Assembly (NCBI GenBank): GCA_964195715.1
Contig: CAXMRU010000183.1
Coordinates: forward strand, 62,001 to 126,000
Length of the DNA: 64,000 nt
From: Benthicola sp964195715
GTDB lineage: Bacteria > Gemmatimonadota > Gemmatimonadetes > Palauibacterales > Palauibacteraceae
Direction: 5' to 3'
Both the position numbers and the translations under genes were made by a program. Of the stretch, positions 51,731 through 61,175 are shown one piece after another. The stretch's first letter is position 1; every line of letters starts with the position of its first letter. The notes under the pieces were generated by a model, which was not told the DNA's origin, did not search any database, and was given only the letters and a program-made list of their open reading frames with translations.

Positions 51731-53631
51731 GAGCCCGCGACCTCTGCCTGCAGGAACGTGACGGACAGGGGTGGCAACGTGAGGGCTATGGACCACTCAC
51801 GGCCGTGCAACGGGTGCGCGTCCGCCACGACCTCACCCAGGTTTCCGACCCCGGATCCGCCGTAGATGGCCGCGTCGCTGTTCAACCGCTCCCTCCACGT
51901 CCCCCCCACAGGCACGCCGACCCGGTACCCCTCCCGAGGCAGGGGGGAGAAGTTGCACACGATCAGCATCGGCGAGGTCCCATCGCCCCTGCGGCGCAGA
52001 AAGCTGATCACGTTCTGCAGATGATCGTCCGGCGCCACCCACTCGAAACCGGCGCTGTCGCAGTCGAGCTCGTGGAGCGCAGGCTCCTCGCGGTACAGCC
52101 GGTTCAGGTCGCCCAGCCAGCGCAGAACTCCGGCGTGAAGCGGATCCGAGAGCAGGCCCCAATCGAGCTCGGACTCGTGGTCCCATTCCGCTCTCTGCGC
52201 CAGCTCCGCACCCATGAACAGCAGCTTCTTGCCCGGTTGCGCGTACATGCAGCCGTACAGCACCCGGAGGTTGGCGAACTTCTGCCATTCGTCTCCCGCC
52301 ATGCGGCCCCACAGTGACCCCTTGCCGTGCACGACCTCGTCGTGCGAGAACGGCAATACGAAGTTCTCCGTGAACGCGTACAGGTGGCGGAACGTCAGAT
52401 CGCTGTGGTGCCACCGTCGGTGGACCGGGTCCAGCGCCATGTAGCGCAGGATGTCGTTCATCCAGCCCATGTCCCACTTCAGGCCGAACCCGAGGCCGCC
52501 AACCTCGACCGGGTGCGAAACCTTCGGCCACGCCGTCGATTCCTCCGCGAATACCTGGGTTCCCGGTTGGCTCGCGTACACCTCCCGGTTGAGATCCTGG
52601 AGAAATCCGATCGCCTCGAAGTTCTCCCTGCCCCCGAACTCGTTCGGGATCCACTCCCCGTCCTCCCTTGAGTAGTCCCTGTACAGCATCGACGCTACGG
52701 CGTCCACGCGAAGACCGTCGCCGTGGAATTCCTCCAGCCAGTACACGGCGCTGCTGATCAGGAAGCTCCGAATCTCATACCGGCCGTAGTTGAAGATCCA
52801 GCTCTTCCAGTCGGGATGAAAACCGAGCCTCGGATCCTCGTGCTCGTAGAGGTGGGTGCCGTCGAATCTGGCGAGCCCGTGGTCGTCTCCGGGGAAGTGG
52901 CTCGGCACCCAGTCGAATATGACGCCGATACCGCGCCCGTGCAGATAATCGACGAGGTACTTCAGATCCGATGGGGAACCGTAGCGAGCGGACGGCGCGA
53001 AATAGCCGGTGATCTGGTATCCCCACGACCCGAAGAACGGGTGTTCCATCACGGGAAGAAACTCGACGTGCGTGAATCCCGTGAGATCCATGTGATCGGC
53101 AAGCAACGGAGCCACCTGGCGATACGTGTGAAACCCGCCCTGCGGGGGCCGCATCCACGAGCCCAGGTGCAGCTCGTAGATCGATATCGGCCGGTCCAGC
53201 GCGTTCCTGAAGGACCGGGACGCCAGCCAGTCCCCGTCCTCCCACTCGTAGTCGTCCTCCCAGACGACGGATGCCGTAGCCGGGGGATGCTCGGCCGCCC
53301 GGGCGAACGGGTCTGCTTTCTCGAGCCAGACACCTTCCCTGGTCAGGATCCGGTACTTGTAGGTGTCGCCGACGCCGAGTCCCGGCACGAAACCCTCCCA
53401 GATCCCGGACGAACCGCGGGCCGCCAGCCGATGGCCGCCGCCGTCCCAACCGTTGAAGTCTCCGATCACGCAGACGGACTCGGCGGCCGGGGCCCAAACA
53501 CCGAAGACCACGCCCGGCCCGCTCCCCGGATCTACCACGTGGCTGCCCAGCTTCTGCCACAACCGGTAGTGACGGCCCTCGTTGAACCAGTGGGCGTCCT
53601 CGCTCGAGAACAGTGTCACGTCGTGGTTCAT
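51727..53631 (-). CDS. glgB: 1,4-alpha-glucan branching enzyme
   Basis: A 634-residue GH13 enzyme that makes alpha-1,6 branches in glycogen. N-terminal beta-sandwich (about 1-130, WAPAAESVCVIGDFNGWD), then a (beta/alpha)8 barrel: YFAPSARYGSPSDLKYLVDYLHG, DWVPSHFPGDDHGLARFDGTHLYEHED, the nucleophile in DGLRVDAVASMLYRDY, the acid in VFAEESTAWPKVS, and FSHDEVVHGKGSL with the third carboxylate. All three catalytic residues are seen. ATG 53631. No glgA, glgC or glgP is in the window. It is divergent from tkt across a 252-base gap. Confidence 0.96.
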   Translation of the reverse strand: MNHDVTLFSSEDAHWFNEGRHYRLWQKLGSHVVDPGSGPGVVFGVWAPAAESVCVIGDFNGWDGGGHRLAARGSSGIWEGFVPGLGVGDTYKYRILTREGVWLEKADPFARAAEHPPATASVVWEDDYEWEDGDWLASRSFRNALDRPISIYELHLGSWMRPPQGGFHTYRQVAPLLADHMDLTGFTHVEFLPVMEHPFFGSWGYQITGYFAPSARYGSPSDLKYLVDYLHGRGIGVIFDWVPSHFPGDDHGLARFDGTHLYEHEDPRLGFHPDWKSWIFNYGRYEIRSFLISSAVYWLEEFHGDGLRVDAVASMLYRDYSREDGEWIPNEFGGRENFEAIGFLQDLNREVYASQPGTQVFAEESTAWPKVSHPVEVGGLGFGLKWDMGWMNDILRYMALDPVHRRWHHSDLTFRHLYAFTENFVLPFSHDEVVHGKGSLWGRMAGDEWQKFANLRVLYGCMYAQPGKKLLFMGAELAQRAEWDHESELDWGLLSDPLHAGVLRWLGDLNRLYREEPALHELDCDSAGFEWVAPDDHLQNVISFLRRRGDGTSPMLIVCNFSPLPREGYRVGVPVGGTWRERLNSDAAIYGGSGVGNLGEVVADAHPLHGREWSIALTLPPLSVTFLQAEVAGS

Positions 53632-53883
53632 GGCATCCCCGATTCGCTGCCGCCCGCCGAAGTGCCCGGACCGCGTCCTTGAATGTGCCGTTCCACGGGC
53701 CCAGCTAAGCTACCCGCGCGACAGGTTCTCCGGGAGGCCCCACACGCCGGTCAACGGGAGGTGCGCGTCGCTCTCGCCTATGATATCGTGGGGACGTCGG
53801 GCATCCCCGGGGCGATGAACACTCCGTTGGCAGGTTGCTGAAGAAACCTGCTGCAGACAGACACTACCAGAGTGAAGGATGGC
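53632..53883. promoter_or_regulatory. Divergent glgB-tkt intergenic region
   Basis: 252 bases between divergent operons, the likely site of two promoters. A -10-like TATGAT lies at 53779-53784 on the plus strand, but no good -35 at 16-18 bases. In the tkt leader GCAGGTT (53830-53836) pairs perfectly with AACCTGC (53845-53851) around an 8-base loop, a 7-pair hairpin with no T-run, so a leader structure rather than a terminator. Confidence 0.35.
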
Positions 53884-55950
53884 ATGAAGACCCCCACACC
53901 CGAGACACGGGTCGAGGAGGCTCGGTACGAGGAATCCCTGCAGGGTATTCCCCTGGAAGAACTCTGCGTTCACACGATCCGCACCCTGGCGATCGACGCC
54001 GTCCAGGCCGCCAACTCGGGTCATCCGGGAGCGCCGATGGCACTGGCACCCATCGCGTACGTGCTGAGCCAAGAGATGCGCTACAACCCGAGGAACCCGG
54101 AGTGGTTCGACAGGGATCGCTTCGTGCTCTCGGCCGGACACGCGTCAATGCTTCTCTACGCGATGTTGCACCTGAGCGGCTACGACCTCCCCCTGGACGA
54201 GATCAGGAATTTCCGCCAGTGGAACAGCCGAACCCCCGGGCACCCGGAGCATGGGCTCACAGCCGGCGTGGAGACCACCACGGGGCCACTCGGACAGGGC
54301 CTTATGACCGCCGTAGGGATGGCGATCGCCGAGGCACACCTCGGCGCAGTCTACAATCGGCCGGATCACCGGATCGTCGACCATCATACGTATGTCCTGT
54401 GCAGTGACGGCGACCTCATGGAAGGAGCCTCGCACGAGGCGGCCTCGGTGGCAGGCCATCTCCGCCTCGGCAAGCTGATTGCCTTCTACGACGATAACCG
54501 TATCACGATCGACGGTTCGACGGACCTCTCATACTCGGACGACGCTGCCGGTCGCTTCGCTGCATACGGATGGCACGTCCAGGACATTGGCGATGCGGCC
54601 AACGATCTCTCGGCAATCCGCGCGGCCCTGGCCGCAGCACGGGAGGAAGCGGATCGGCCCTCACTGATCATCGTGCGCACGCACATCGGATTCGGCTCGC
54701 CGAACAAGCAGGACACGTCGGGAGTACACGGTTCGCCGCTCGGCGAGGATGAGCTCGCGCTGACGAAGCGGGCGTACGGGTGGCCCGAGGAAGCGCGCTT
54801 CCTCGTCCCGGAGCGGGCGCGGGCGCACATGGGCGAAGCGGTGGACCGGGGCGCGGCACTGGAAACCTCCTGGCGAGACCGACTCGAGAGCCACCGTTCA
54901 GCTTACCAGGATCTGGCGGCCCAATTCGATGCGGCCCTGCACGGCACGCTGCCGTCGGATTGGGATTCGGAACTGCCTTCGTTCGATGAGGCCGACGGCC
55001 CGATGGCCACGCGGAAGGCTTCGGGAGCGGCTCTCAACGCGATCGCCCGGCGCATCCCGTGGTTGATCGGGGGAAGCGCCGACCTCGCTCCATCGAACAA
55101 CACCCTGATCGAGGGCTCCCCGAACTTCGGACCCGGGAGCTACGAAGGTCGCAATCTCAGGTGGGGGATCCGGGAGCACGTTATGTGCGCAGCCTCCACG
55201 GGGATGGCGTTGCACGGGGGCATCCGGCCGTACGCCGCGACGTTCTTCGTGTTCACCGACTACGCCCGGCCGGCCATTCGTCTCGCCGCGCTGATGCGCC
55301 AGCCGGTCATCTACGTCATGACGCACGATTCCATAGGGCTCGGAGAGGACGGTCCGACGCACCAGCCTGTCGAGCACCTCGCCGCGCTGCGCGCGATGCC
55401 GGGACTCAGGATTATTCGCCCGGCTGACGCAAACGAGACGGTCGAGGCATGGCGCGAGGCGATCCTGCGCATGGACGGCCCGATAATGCTCGTGCTCACC
55501 CGGCAGGGCGTGCCGGTTATCCGCGTGGACGGTCCAGGCCGAGCGATCGGACTTCACCGGGGAGGCTACATTCTGGAGGACCCGGACGACGCGGACCCGG
55601 ACATGATCCTCATCGCCTCGGGTTCCGAGGTGTCGCTGGCGCTCGAAGCGCGCCAGGCGCTGATCGACACGGGGGTGGCGACCCGGGTGGTCAGCATGCC
55701 CAGCTGGGAGGTGTTCCGTGAGCAGGACACCGCCTACAGGAACGAAGTCCTGCCGCCATCGGTCAGGAATCGACTGGCGATCGAGGCCGGCGTGGCCCTG
55801 GGTTGGAAGGAATGGGTCGGAGATTCGGGAGACGTCGTCAGCATCGATACATTTGGGGCCAGCGCCCCGGCCGGCGAATTGCTCCGGCAGTATGGATTCA
55901 GTGTCGAAAACGTCGTGGCTCGAGCCCGACGAGTGATGGAGGGCATCTGA
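53884..55950 (+). CDS. tkt: Transketolase
   Basis: A 688-residue thiamine-diphosphate enzyme moving two-carbon ketol units in the non-oxidative pentose phosphate pathway. ThDP/metal site CSDGDLMEGASHEAASVAGHL, DNRITIDG; substrate and phosphate contacts SGHPGAPMALAPIAYVL, GPLGQGLMTAVGMAIAE, HIGFGSPNKQDTSGVHG, and the middle domain GGSADLAPSNNT and RNLRWGIREHVMCAASTGMALHGG. All the usual catalytic histidines appear. ATG 53884 has AAGGAT 5 bases upstream; GTG 53872 would add four residues. Its stop overlaps rpiB by one base (TGATG). Confidence 0.97.
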   Translation: MKTPTPETRVEEARYEESLQGIPLEELCVHTIRTLAIDAVQAANSGHPGAPMALAPIAYVLSQEMRYNPRNPEWFDRDRFVLSAGHASMLLYAMLHLSGYDLPLDEIRNFRQWNSRTPGHPEHGLTAGVETTTGPLGQGLMTAVGMAIAEAHLGAVYNRPDHRIVDHHTYVLCSDGDLMEGASHEAASVAGHLRLGKLIAFYDDNRITIDGSTDLSYSDDAAGRFAAYGWHVQDIGDAANDLSAIRAALAAAREEADRPSLIIVRTHIGFGSPNKQDTSGVHGSPLGEDELALTKRAYGWPEEARFLVPERARAHMGEAVDRGAALETSWRDRLESHRSAYQDLAAQFDAALHGTLPSDWDSELPSFDEADGPMATRKASGAALNAIARRIPWLIGGSADLAPSNNTLIEGSPNFGPGSYEGRNLRWGIREHVMCAASTGMALHGGIRPYAATFFVFTDYARPAIRLAALMRQPVIYVMTHDSIGLGEDGPTHQPVEHLAALRAMPGLRIIRPADANETVEAWREAILRMDGPIMLVLTRQGVPVIRVDGPGRAIGLHRGGYILEDPDDADPDMILIASGSEVSLALEARQALIDTGVATRVVSMPSWEVFREQDTAYRNEVLPPSVRNRLAIEAGVALGWKEWVGDSGDVVSIDTFGASAPAGELLRQYGFSVENVVARARRVMEGI

Positions 55951-56417
55951 TGCGCGTCGCAATCGGGTCGGACCATGCTGGTTACCGTTACAAGCAGATC
56001 CTTGCCGATCGTCTTCGCGACGGGGGACACGACGTGGTCGACCTGGGCACCGATGGCCCACAGTCGGTGGACTACCCGGACTACGCGCGGGCCGTTGCAG
56101 AGGCGGTCGCACGCGGCGAGGTCGAGCGGGGGATCCTCGTATGCGGCAGCGCGGTGGGAGTCAGCATCGTCGCCAACAAGGTGCCGGGCATCCGCGCCGG
56201 CGTGTGCCACGACACCTACTCTGCCCGCCAGGCGGTCGAGCACGATGACATGAATGTGCTGTGTCTCGGGGAACGCGTGATCGGGGTCGAAGTCGCGCGG
56301 GAGGTAACCGACACTTTCATGGCGGCGAGCTTCTCGGACGAGGAACGACACCGCCGGCGCCTGGACAAACTGCTGGCCGTGGAGAGCGAATACATGAACT
56401 CCGGGACGGAGAGCTGA
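55950..56417 (+). CDS. rpiB: Ribose 5-phosphate isomerase B
   Basis: A 155-residue isomerase interconverting ribose 5-phosphate and ribulose 5-phosphate. Family motifs: RVAIGSDHAGYRYKQIL, DLGTDGPQSVDYPDYARAVAEAV, the catalytic cysteine in GILVCGSAVGVSIVANK (CGSAVG in place of the more usual CGTGIG), GIRAGVCHDTYSARQAVEHDDMNVL. It sits between tkt and tal-pgi, so the operon covers all non-oxidative pentose phosphate steps except ribulose 5-phosphate epimerase. ATG 55950 shares a base with the tkt stop. Confidence 0.95.
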   Translation: MRVAIGSDHAGYRYKQILADRLRDGGHDVVDLGTDGPQSVDYPDYARAVAEAVARGEVERGILVCGSAVGVSIVANKVPGIRAGVCHDTYSARQAVEHDDMNVLCLGERVIGVEVAREVTDTFMAASFSDEERHRRRLDKLLAVESEYMNSGTES

Positions 56418-56419
56418 GA

Positions 56420-59251
56420 ATGAAGATCCTCCTGGATCTCCTCGAGCATGGGCAGAGTTACTGGCTGGACAACCTCACGCGGGACATGATCCGCGGCGGG
56501 GCCCTCGCACGCAGGGTAACGGAGGAGGGGCTGCGGGGCGTCACTTCGAACCCCGCGATTTTTCACAAGGCGATCACTTCGGGCAGCGACTATGACGATC
56601 AGATCCGAGTCCTGGCGGAGGAGGGAGCGTCCGTCGAGCGCATCTACGAGTCTCTGGTCGTCACCGACATCCAGGAAGCATGCGATTTGCTTCATCCGGT
56701 GTACCAGTCGTCTGCAGGTGTGGACGGATACGTAAGCCTCGAAGTGTCACCGTACCTGGCACACGACACGATCCGATCCCTGGCCGAAGCGCGCCTCCTG
56801 TGGGCTGCGGTCGGGCGGCCCAACCTGATGATCAAGATCCCCGGGACGCCCGCTGGAACGCCCGCGATCGAAGAGCTCGTGTACGAGGGCGTAAACGTCA
56901 ACGTCACACTCCTGTTCTCGGTGGGTGCGTACGACGAAGTCGCACGTGCCTACATGCGGGCCCTCGAGCGCCGCATGGCCGAGGGACTGCCCGTGGACAC
57001 GGTGGCGTCCGTCGCGAGCTTCTTCCTGAGCCGGATCGACGTTCTGGTCGACGGTCTCGTATCTCACCACGTGGGCGCGGACCACGCCCCACTGGCGCAG
57101 AGCCTGTACGGTCGCGCCGCCGTGGCCAGCGCCCGACTGGCGTACCGCAAGTACCTCGAACTCGTGGACACCAGCGAATGGAGGGATCTCACCGAGCGTG
57201 GCGCACGGCCGCAGAGATTGCTGTGGGCCAGCACGAGTACGAAGAACCCGCTGTACGACCCGGTACGGTACGTGGAGCCGCTCATCGGTCGGGACACCGT
57301 GAACACGATGCCCGAGGTCACAATCGAGGCCTTCGGAGCCCACGGACGGATCGTGCCGAACGCCGTCGAGGACGCCGTCGAGGATGCCGTGCAGGTGTTC
57401 GAGGGCCTGCAGGCTCTCGGGATCGATATGGACGCCGTGAACGAGCAACTGCTTGCGGAGGGCGTCCAGAAATTCCTTGATCCGTTCGACGCGCTCCTGT
57501 CGGGTCTGGCGGCTCGCCGAGCCGAAATGCGCGCGGGTCTTCGTGTCACGTGTCAGGAACCGTCAAACCCGCCAGCGGCCCTTGCCACTACTCTGGCCGC
57601 TCTACATGAGCAGCGATTCGTAGTCCGCCTGTTCGATCGCGATCCGACCCTGTGGACCGACGACGCGACCACCGCCGATGCGATCTCAAACAGGCTCGGG
57701 TGGACGCGGGGTTCCGCCGCCGCGGCAGAGGCCCTGCCCGATCTCGTGGACTTCGCCGCCAGCGTGCGTGCCGAAGGCGTAGAGCACGTCGTCGTGCTCG
57801 GCATGGGCGGTAGCAGTCTGTGCCCGCTTGTAGCGAGCCGGACGTTCGAGGCCGCCGAGGGCTTTCCCGATCTGCTCGTCCTCGACGACGTGGACCCTGA
57901 TTCCGTGGCCAGGGTGGACGCCGGGGTCGATCTCCAGCGGACGCTGTTCGTGGTAGCCAGCAAGTCGGGGAGCACGATCGAAACGCTCAGTCTGTACAGG
58001 TACTTTCTTGACCGGCTGCGATGCGAGGACGTGCCGGCCCCCGGCAGTCGGTTCGCGGCCATTTCGGACCCCGGATCGGCCCTGCTCGCCGAGGCCGAAG
58101 CGCAGAGCTTCCGGCGGGCCGTTGAGTCACCGATTGACGTGGGGGGGCGGTTCTCCGCCCTGACGCCGTTCGGCCTCCTGCCCATGGCACTCATGGGCGC
58201 CGACGTGAACCGTGTGGTGGAGTGGGCCCGACAGCTGGAGCACGAGTGCACACCGAGCCTTCCGGAAGATGCCAACCCGGCAGTCCGGCTGGGCACGACG
58301 CTGGCTCTGCTGGCGAAGGCGGACCGCAACAAGCTTACGCTGACCGCCTCCCCGGGCCTTGCCACATTCCCGCTGTGGGTGGAGCAGCTCGTCGCCGAAA
58401 GCACCGGGAAGGCCGGCGAGGGAATCCTCCCGATCACCGACGAGCCGCTGCCCGCACCCGCCGCGTGTGGAGCCGACCGGGTATTCGTTCACTACCGCCT
58501 GGATGGAGACGACGACGGGGTCACGGCCACTGTACTCGATGCGCTGGAGGAGGCCGGCCACCCGGTGATCCGCTTCTATCTTCCTGAGCCCGAGGCGCTG
58601 GGAGGCGAGTTCCTGCGCTGGGAGATCGCGACAGCCACGGCGGGCGCCCTCCTGGGGGTCAACCCATTCGACGAGCCCGACGTCGCCGCGGCAAAGCAAG
58701 CGACAAGCGATCTTCTTGAGCGCAGGACAGATCGCGGCGAGTTCCCTTCGCCCGAGCCTGCGGCCGTCGAGGAAGGACTGGCCATCTACGGGTTGGACAT
58801 CGAACAGGGCAACAGCTCCGCAAGTCTCTCAGATGCCCTGGCGCACGTCCTTGATCCGGCCGACGGGGCGGACTACCTGGCCGTGCTCGGCTACTTCGCG
58901 CCCAGCGGGGAGAGGGACGAGGCAGTTCGTAGGCTGCGCGCCGAATTGAGCAGACGCACGGGCCTGGCAACCACCTTCGGATATGGTCCGCGGTATCTTC
59001 ACTCCACGGGTCAGCTTCACAAGGGCGGACCCGACGGTGGCGTGTTCATCGTGCTCACCGCCGACGCGGTCGAGGATCTCACCACCGCGGGGGAGCATAT
59101 CAGCCTCGGGACCCTCCAGCGCGCGCAGGCCCTCGGCGACGTCGAGGCCCTGCGGAAGAAGGGGCGTCGGGTGGCCCGTGTCCACCTCGGTTGGCAGGTC
59201 GAAGACGGGCTCGCCCGGCTGACCCGGGCCGTCGCTTCGGGAAGCTCGTAG
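56420..59251 (+). CDS. tal-pgi: Transaldolase-glucose-6-phosphate isomerase fusion
   Basis: A 943-residue bifunctional enzyme. Residues 1 to about 375 are transaldolase: VTSNPAIFHKAITSG, the Schiff-base lysine Lys139 in LMIKIPGTPAGTPAIEELV, GVNVNVTLLFS and QRLLWASTSTKNPLY. About 380 to the end is phosphoglucose isomerase: VVLGMGGSSLCPLVASRTF, VASKSGSTIETLSLYRYF (SIS domain), FSALTPFGLLPMALMGAD, TGQLHKGGPDGGVF. Both halves keep their catalytic motifs. It links erythrose 4-phosphate and fructose/glucose 6-phosphate handling in one chain. ATG 56420, 2 bases after rpiB. Confidence 0.95.
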   Translation: MKILLDLLEHGQSYWLDNLTRDMIRGGALARRVTEEGLRGVTSNPAIFHKAITSGSDYDDQIRVLAEEGASVERIYESLVVTDIQEACDLLHPVYQSSAGVDGYVSLEVSPYLAHDTIRSLAEARLLWAAVGRPNLMIKIPGTPAGTPAIEELVYEGVNVNVTLLFSVGAYDEVARAYMRALERRMAEGLPVDTVASVASFFLSRIDVLVDGLVSHHVGADHAPLAQSLYGRAAVASARLAYRKYLELVDTSEWRDLTERGARPQRLLWASTSTKNPLYDPVRYVEPLIGRDTVNTMPEVTIEAFGAHGRIVPNAVEDAVEDAVQVFEGLQALGIDMDAVNEQLLAEGVQKFLDPFDALLSGLAARRAEMRAGLRVTCQEPSNPPAALATTLAALHEQRFVVRLFDRDPTLWTDDATTADAISNRLGWTRGSAAAAEALPDLVDFAASVRAEGVEHVVVLGMGGSSLCPLVASRTFEAAEGFPDLLVLDDVDPDSVARVDAGVDLQRTLFVVASKSGSTIETLSLYRYFLDRLRCEDVPAPGSRFAAISDPGSALLAEAEAQSFRRAVESPIDVGGRFSALTPFGLLPMALMGADVNRVVEWARQLEHECTPSLPEDANPAVRLGTTLALLAKADRNKLTLTASPGLATFPLWVEQLVAESTGKAGEGILPITDEPLPAPAACGADRVFVHYRLDGDDDGVTATVLDALEEAGHPVIRFYLPEPEALGGEFLRWEIATATAGALLGVNPFDEPDVAAAKQATSDLLERRTDRGEFPSPEPAAVEEGLAIYGLDIEQGNSSASLSDALAHVLDPADGADYLAVLGYFAPSGERDEAVRRLRAELSRRTGLATTFGYGPRYLHSTGQLHKGGPDGGVFIVLTADAVEDLTTAGEHISLGTLQRAQALGDVEALRKKGRRVARVHLGWQVEDGLARLTRAVASGSS

Positions 59252-59290
59252 ATCGCTGCTCACCGCCGGGCCGGCAAGCGGCGGCGGACA

Positions 59291-59632
59291 TCAGCCGGCG
59301 GTTTCGCTCTCCTGCGATACGGGCGGAATCCATACGACCCTGGCCGCCAGGAACGTGACCAGGGCAACCGCAACGAGGATCGCGGCCAGACGTAACCAAT
59401 CCTCTCCGGCAGCCCGACGTTCGGATACCAGGCCTATGAGCGCCCGCAGCCACTCCACTCCCCCGATCACCAGAGCGATCCGCAGCGTCCAGGCGGACCA
59501 CGGTTGTCGCACAAAGAGCAGCAGCGGAAACGCGAGGCTCACCCACGCCAGCAGATCGGCGCCCGCACGGCTGAAGTGAGCCCACAGAAGGATGAAGCAC
59601 AGAACGATCAGTATGTTCTTCCAGATTCTCAT
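59291..59632 (-). CDS. Small polytopic membrane protein
   Basis: A 113-residue protein with about four membrane helices (RIWKNILIVLCFILLWAHFS, DLLAWVSLAFPLLLFV, WTLRIALVIGGVEWLRALIGLV and LRLAAILVAVALVTFLAARVVW) and short loops. No family recognised. ATG 59632 is preferred over longer in-frame starts because it begins with a normal membrane-protein n-region; GAGAGGG lies about 8 bases upstream. It follows a 28-residue ORF after 31 bases and the glutamine-synthetase-like gene in the same direction. Confidence 0.7.
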   Translation of the reverse strand: MRIWKNILIVLCFILLWAHFSRAGADLLAWVSLAFPLLLFVRQPWSAWTLRIALVIGGVEWLRALIGLVSERRAAGEDWLRLAAILVAVALVTFLAARVVWIPPVSQESETAG

Positions 59633-59663
59633 TCGGAGCACCCTCTCACCGCCCCGCGGCAGA

Positions 59664-59750
59664 TCAGCCGGCCACGGAACACTCGGCTTCCAGGTAGTAG
59701 TGGATTTCCTCAACGATATCGGCGTCCACGAGACTCGGCGGGCCCCGCAT
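59664..59750 (-). CDS. Candidate 28-residue ORF coupled to the glutamine-synthetase-like gene
   Basis: ATG 59750 shares its A with the upstream stop (TGATG), as in the tkt-rpiB junction, and the frame ends at TGA 59664. The peptide runs MRGPPSLVDADIVEEIHY and continues YLEAECSVAG, a plausible amphipathic helix with one cysteine; third codon positions are mostly G or C, as in genes here. It may be a real small protein, but length alone makes it weak evidence. Confidence 0.35.
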   Translation of the reverse strand: MRGPPSLVDADIVEEIHYYLEAECSVAG

Positions 59751-61147
59751 CAGATGTGGGCCAGATCCGACACGAGTCGATCCAGCAGCGGCGCGGGGAA
59801 CACGCCGCCTGCCTCGAACGTCTCCCTGTGCTCGGCAACCGCCATGGCGACCTCGCGGAAGCTCCACGGCACCGAAGTGGCACCCCCACCTCCCTCTGCC
59901 ACACGAGCCGCGGACGTGGCCTCCAGCAACGCATCGAGTCCGTCCGTGCGAGCCCCCTTGAGAGCGGCCAGCGCCGCGCCGGCGAGGAGCAGGTGCGGAA
60001 ACGTCGAACCGTCGGGGAGCCTGAACTCGATGGTGGGCGGAGTGACCGGGCGCCCGGCAGGATCCCTGGCTTGCGCCGGCAGCCGGATAAGAGCCGACCG
60101 ATCGTACTCTCCCCAGCTGATGCGGTTGGGAGCCTCCTTGGCCTGCGTGAGGCGCGTCAGCGAACCGGTGGCCCGGTTGCCGAACGCCATCAACGCCGCC
60201 CCCATTTGCACGAGCCCGCCGATCAACCACCGGGAGGGATCGGACAGGTCCCCATCCTCCCCTCGCACCGGAATCAGCTCTCCGTCCCGGGCGGGGGCAA
60301 GGTGGAAGTGGAGCCCGTTGCCGGCGTGACCCTCAGCCATGATCGGATCCATGCTGCAACGCATGCCGCTGCGGTGAGCCAGGTTCCGCAGCACCCACTG
60401 AGTGAGAAGAACGGCCTCCGCAGCGCGCGGGAGCGTGTCGAGACCGAGCTCGATTTCGTGCTGCTCCCAGATCACTCCGTCGGGCTCACGCGCTTCGATA
60501 TACCCGACCTCGCTGTGGCCGTACTTCACGTGCAGGCCGAGGTCCACCAGGAGCTGAAGGGCCCGCAGCCGCAGAGGCTCTCCGAAAACGAACGGCGAGA
60601 CCGAGTGGTACCCACGGTCGTCCGCACCGTAAATGTCACTCTCGTCCCGTCGCTTCCCCAGGAAGTACTCCACTTCGCCCAGGGCCAGCAGCTCGACTCC
60701 CGTCTCATCGCGCAGTCGATCCATCGCCCGCCGCACGATCGTATCCGGAGACTGAGGCAGCCGCTCACCGTCCGGACCCGCGTGCCCACACATCAGGACC
60801 AGCGTCGGCACCTCGGAGAACGGATCGAGGAATCCTGACTCGATCCGGGGGCGCAGGACGATGTCCGAAGCACCGACAGGTATGCCGGATCCGGGAAACA
60901 GGTTTGAGCCGTCCGCACGTTCACCGGCTTCGCAGATCCTCCTCAGCCGGCTCTCGTCGCGGGGAACGAAGTCGAGTCGCTTGAGCCAGCCGTCACCGCC
61001 CACGTGCATGAGGCTGAGCCCTCGCGCCTTTCCCTGCCGGAACATGTGCGCAAGATCCTCGACGGTCCATTCCGCTCGGGGTCTCCCGATCTCTCGCTCC
61101 AGGCCGGCCTCCCCGAACGACTCCTGTTCGGTCAGCTGGTGCTCCAC
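59750..61147 (-). CDS. Glutamine synthetase family protein
   Basis: A 465-residue ATP-grasp-like amidoligase of the glutamine synthetase superfamily. Recognisable parts are the N-terminal beta-grasp region (WLKRLDFVPRDESRL), the metal-ligand helix ELLALGEVEYFLGKR, MAEGHAGNGLHFHLAPARDGE, NRATGSLTRLTQAKEAPNRISWGEYDRSALIRLP and TIEFRLPDGSTFPHLLLAGAALAALKG. Several positions differ from canonical GlnA and no adenylylation tyrosine is obvious, so it may make glutamine or another gamma-glutamyl product. GTG 61147 has GGAGGA just upstream. It lies 83 bases after asnA. Confidence 0.8.
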   Translation of the reverse strand: MEHQLTEQESFGEAGLEREIGRPRAEWTVEDLAHMFRQGKARGLSLMHVGGDGWLKRLDFVPRDESRLRRICEAGERADGSNLFPGSGIPVGASDIVLRPRIESGFLDPFSEVPTLVLMCGHAGPDGERLPQSPDTIVRRAMDRLRDETGVELLALGEVEYFLGKRRDESDIYGADDRGYHSVSPFVFGEPLRLRALQLLVDLGLHVKYGHSEVGYIEAREPDGVIWEQHEIELGLDTLPRAAEAVLLTQWVLRNLAHRSGMRCSMDPIMAEGHAGNGLHFHLAPARDGELIPVRGEDGDLSDPSRWLIGGLVQMGAALMAFGNRATGSLTRLTQAKEAPNRISWGEYDRSALIRLPAQARDPAGRPVTPPTIEFRLPDGSTFPHLLLAGAALAALKGARTDGLDALLEATSAARVAEGGGGATSVPWSFREVAMAVAEHRETFEAGGVFPAPLLDRLVSDLAHI

Positions 61148-61175
61148 GTATCCTCCGTTCGCGGTCCGACAGCAC

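Noticed and set aside
50762..51865. Plus-strand frame across the GH57 and glgB genes
   Set aside because: Antisense shadow of two clear enzymes.
59263..59284. GC-rich stem after tal-pgi as a terminator
   Set aside because: Stem is ambiguous (repeated CGG units) and no T-run follows on either strand.
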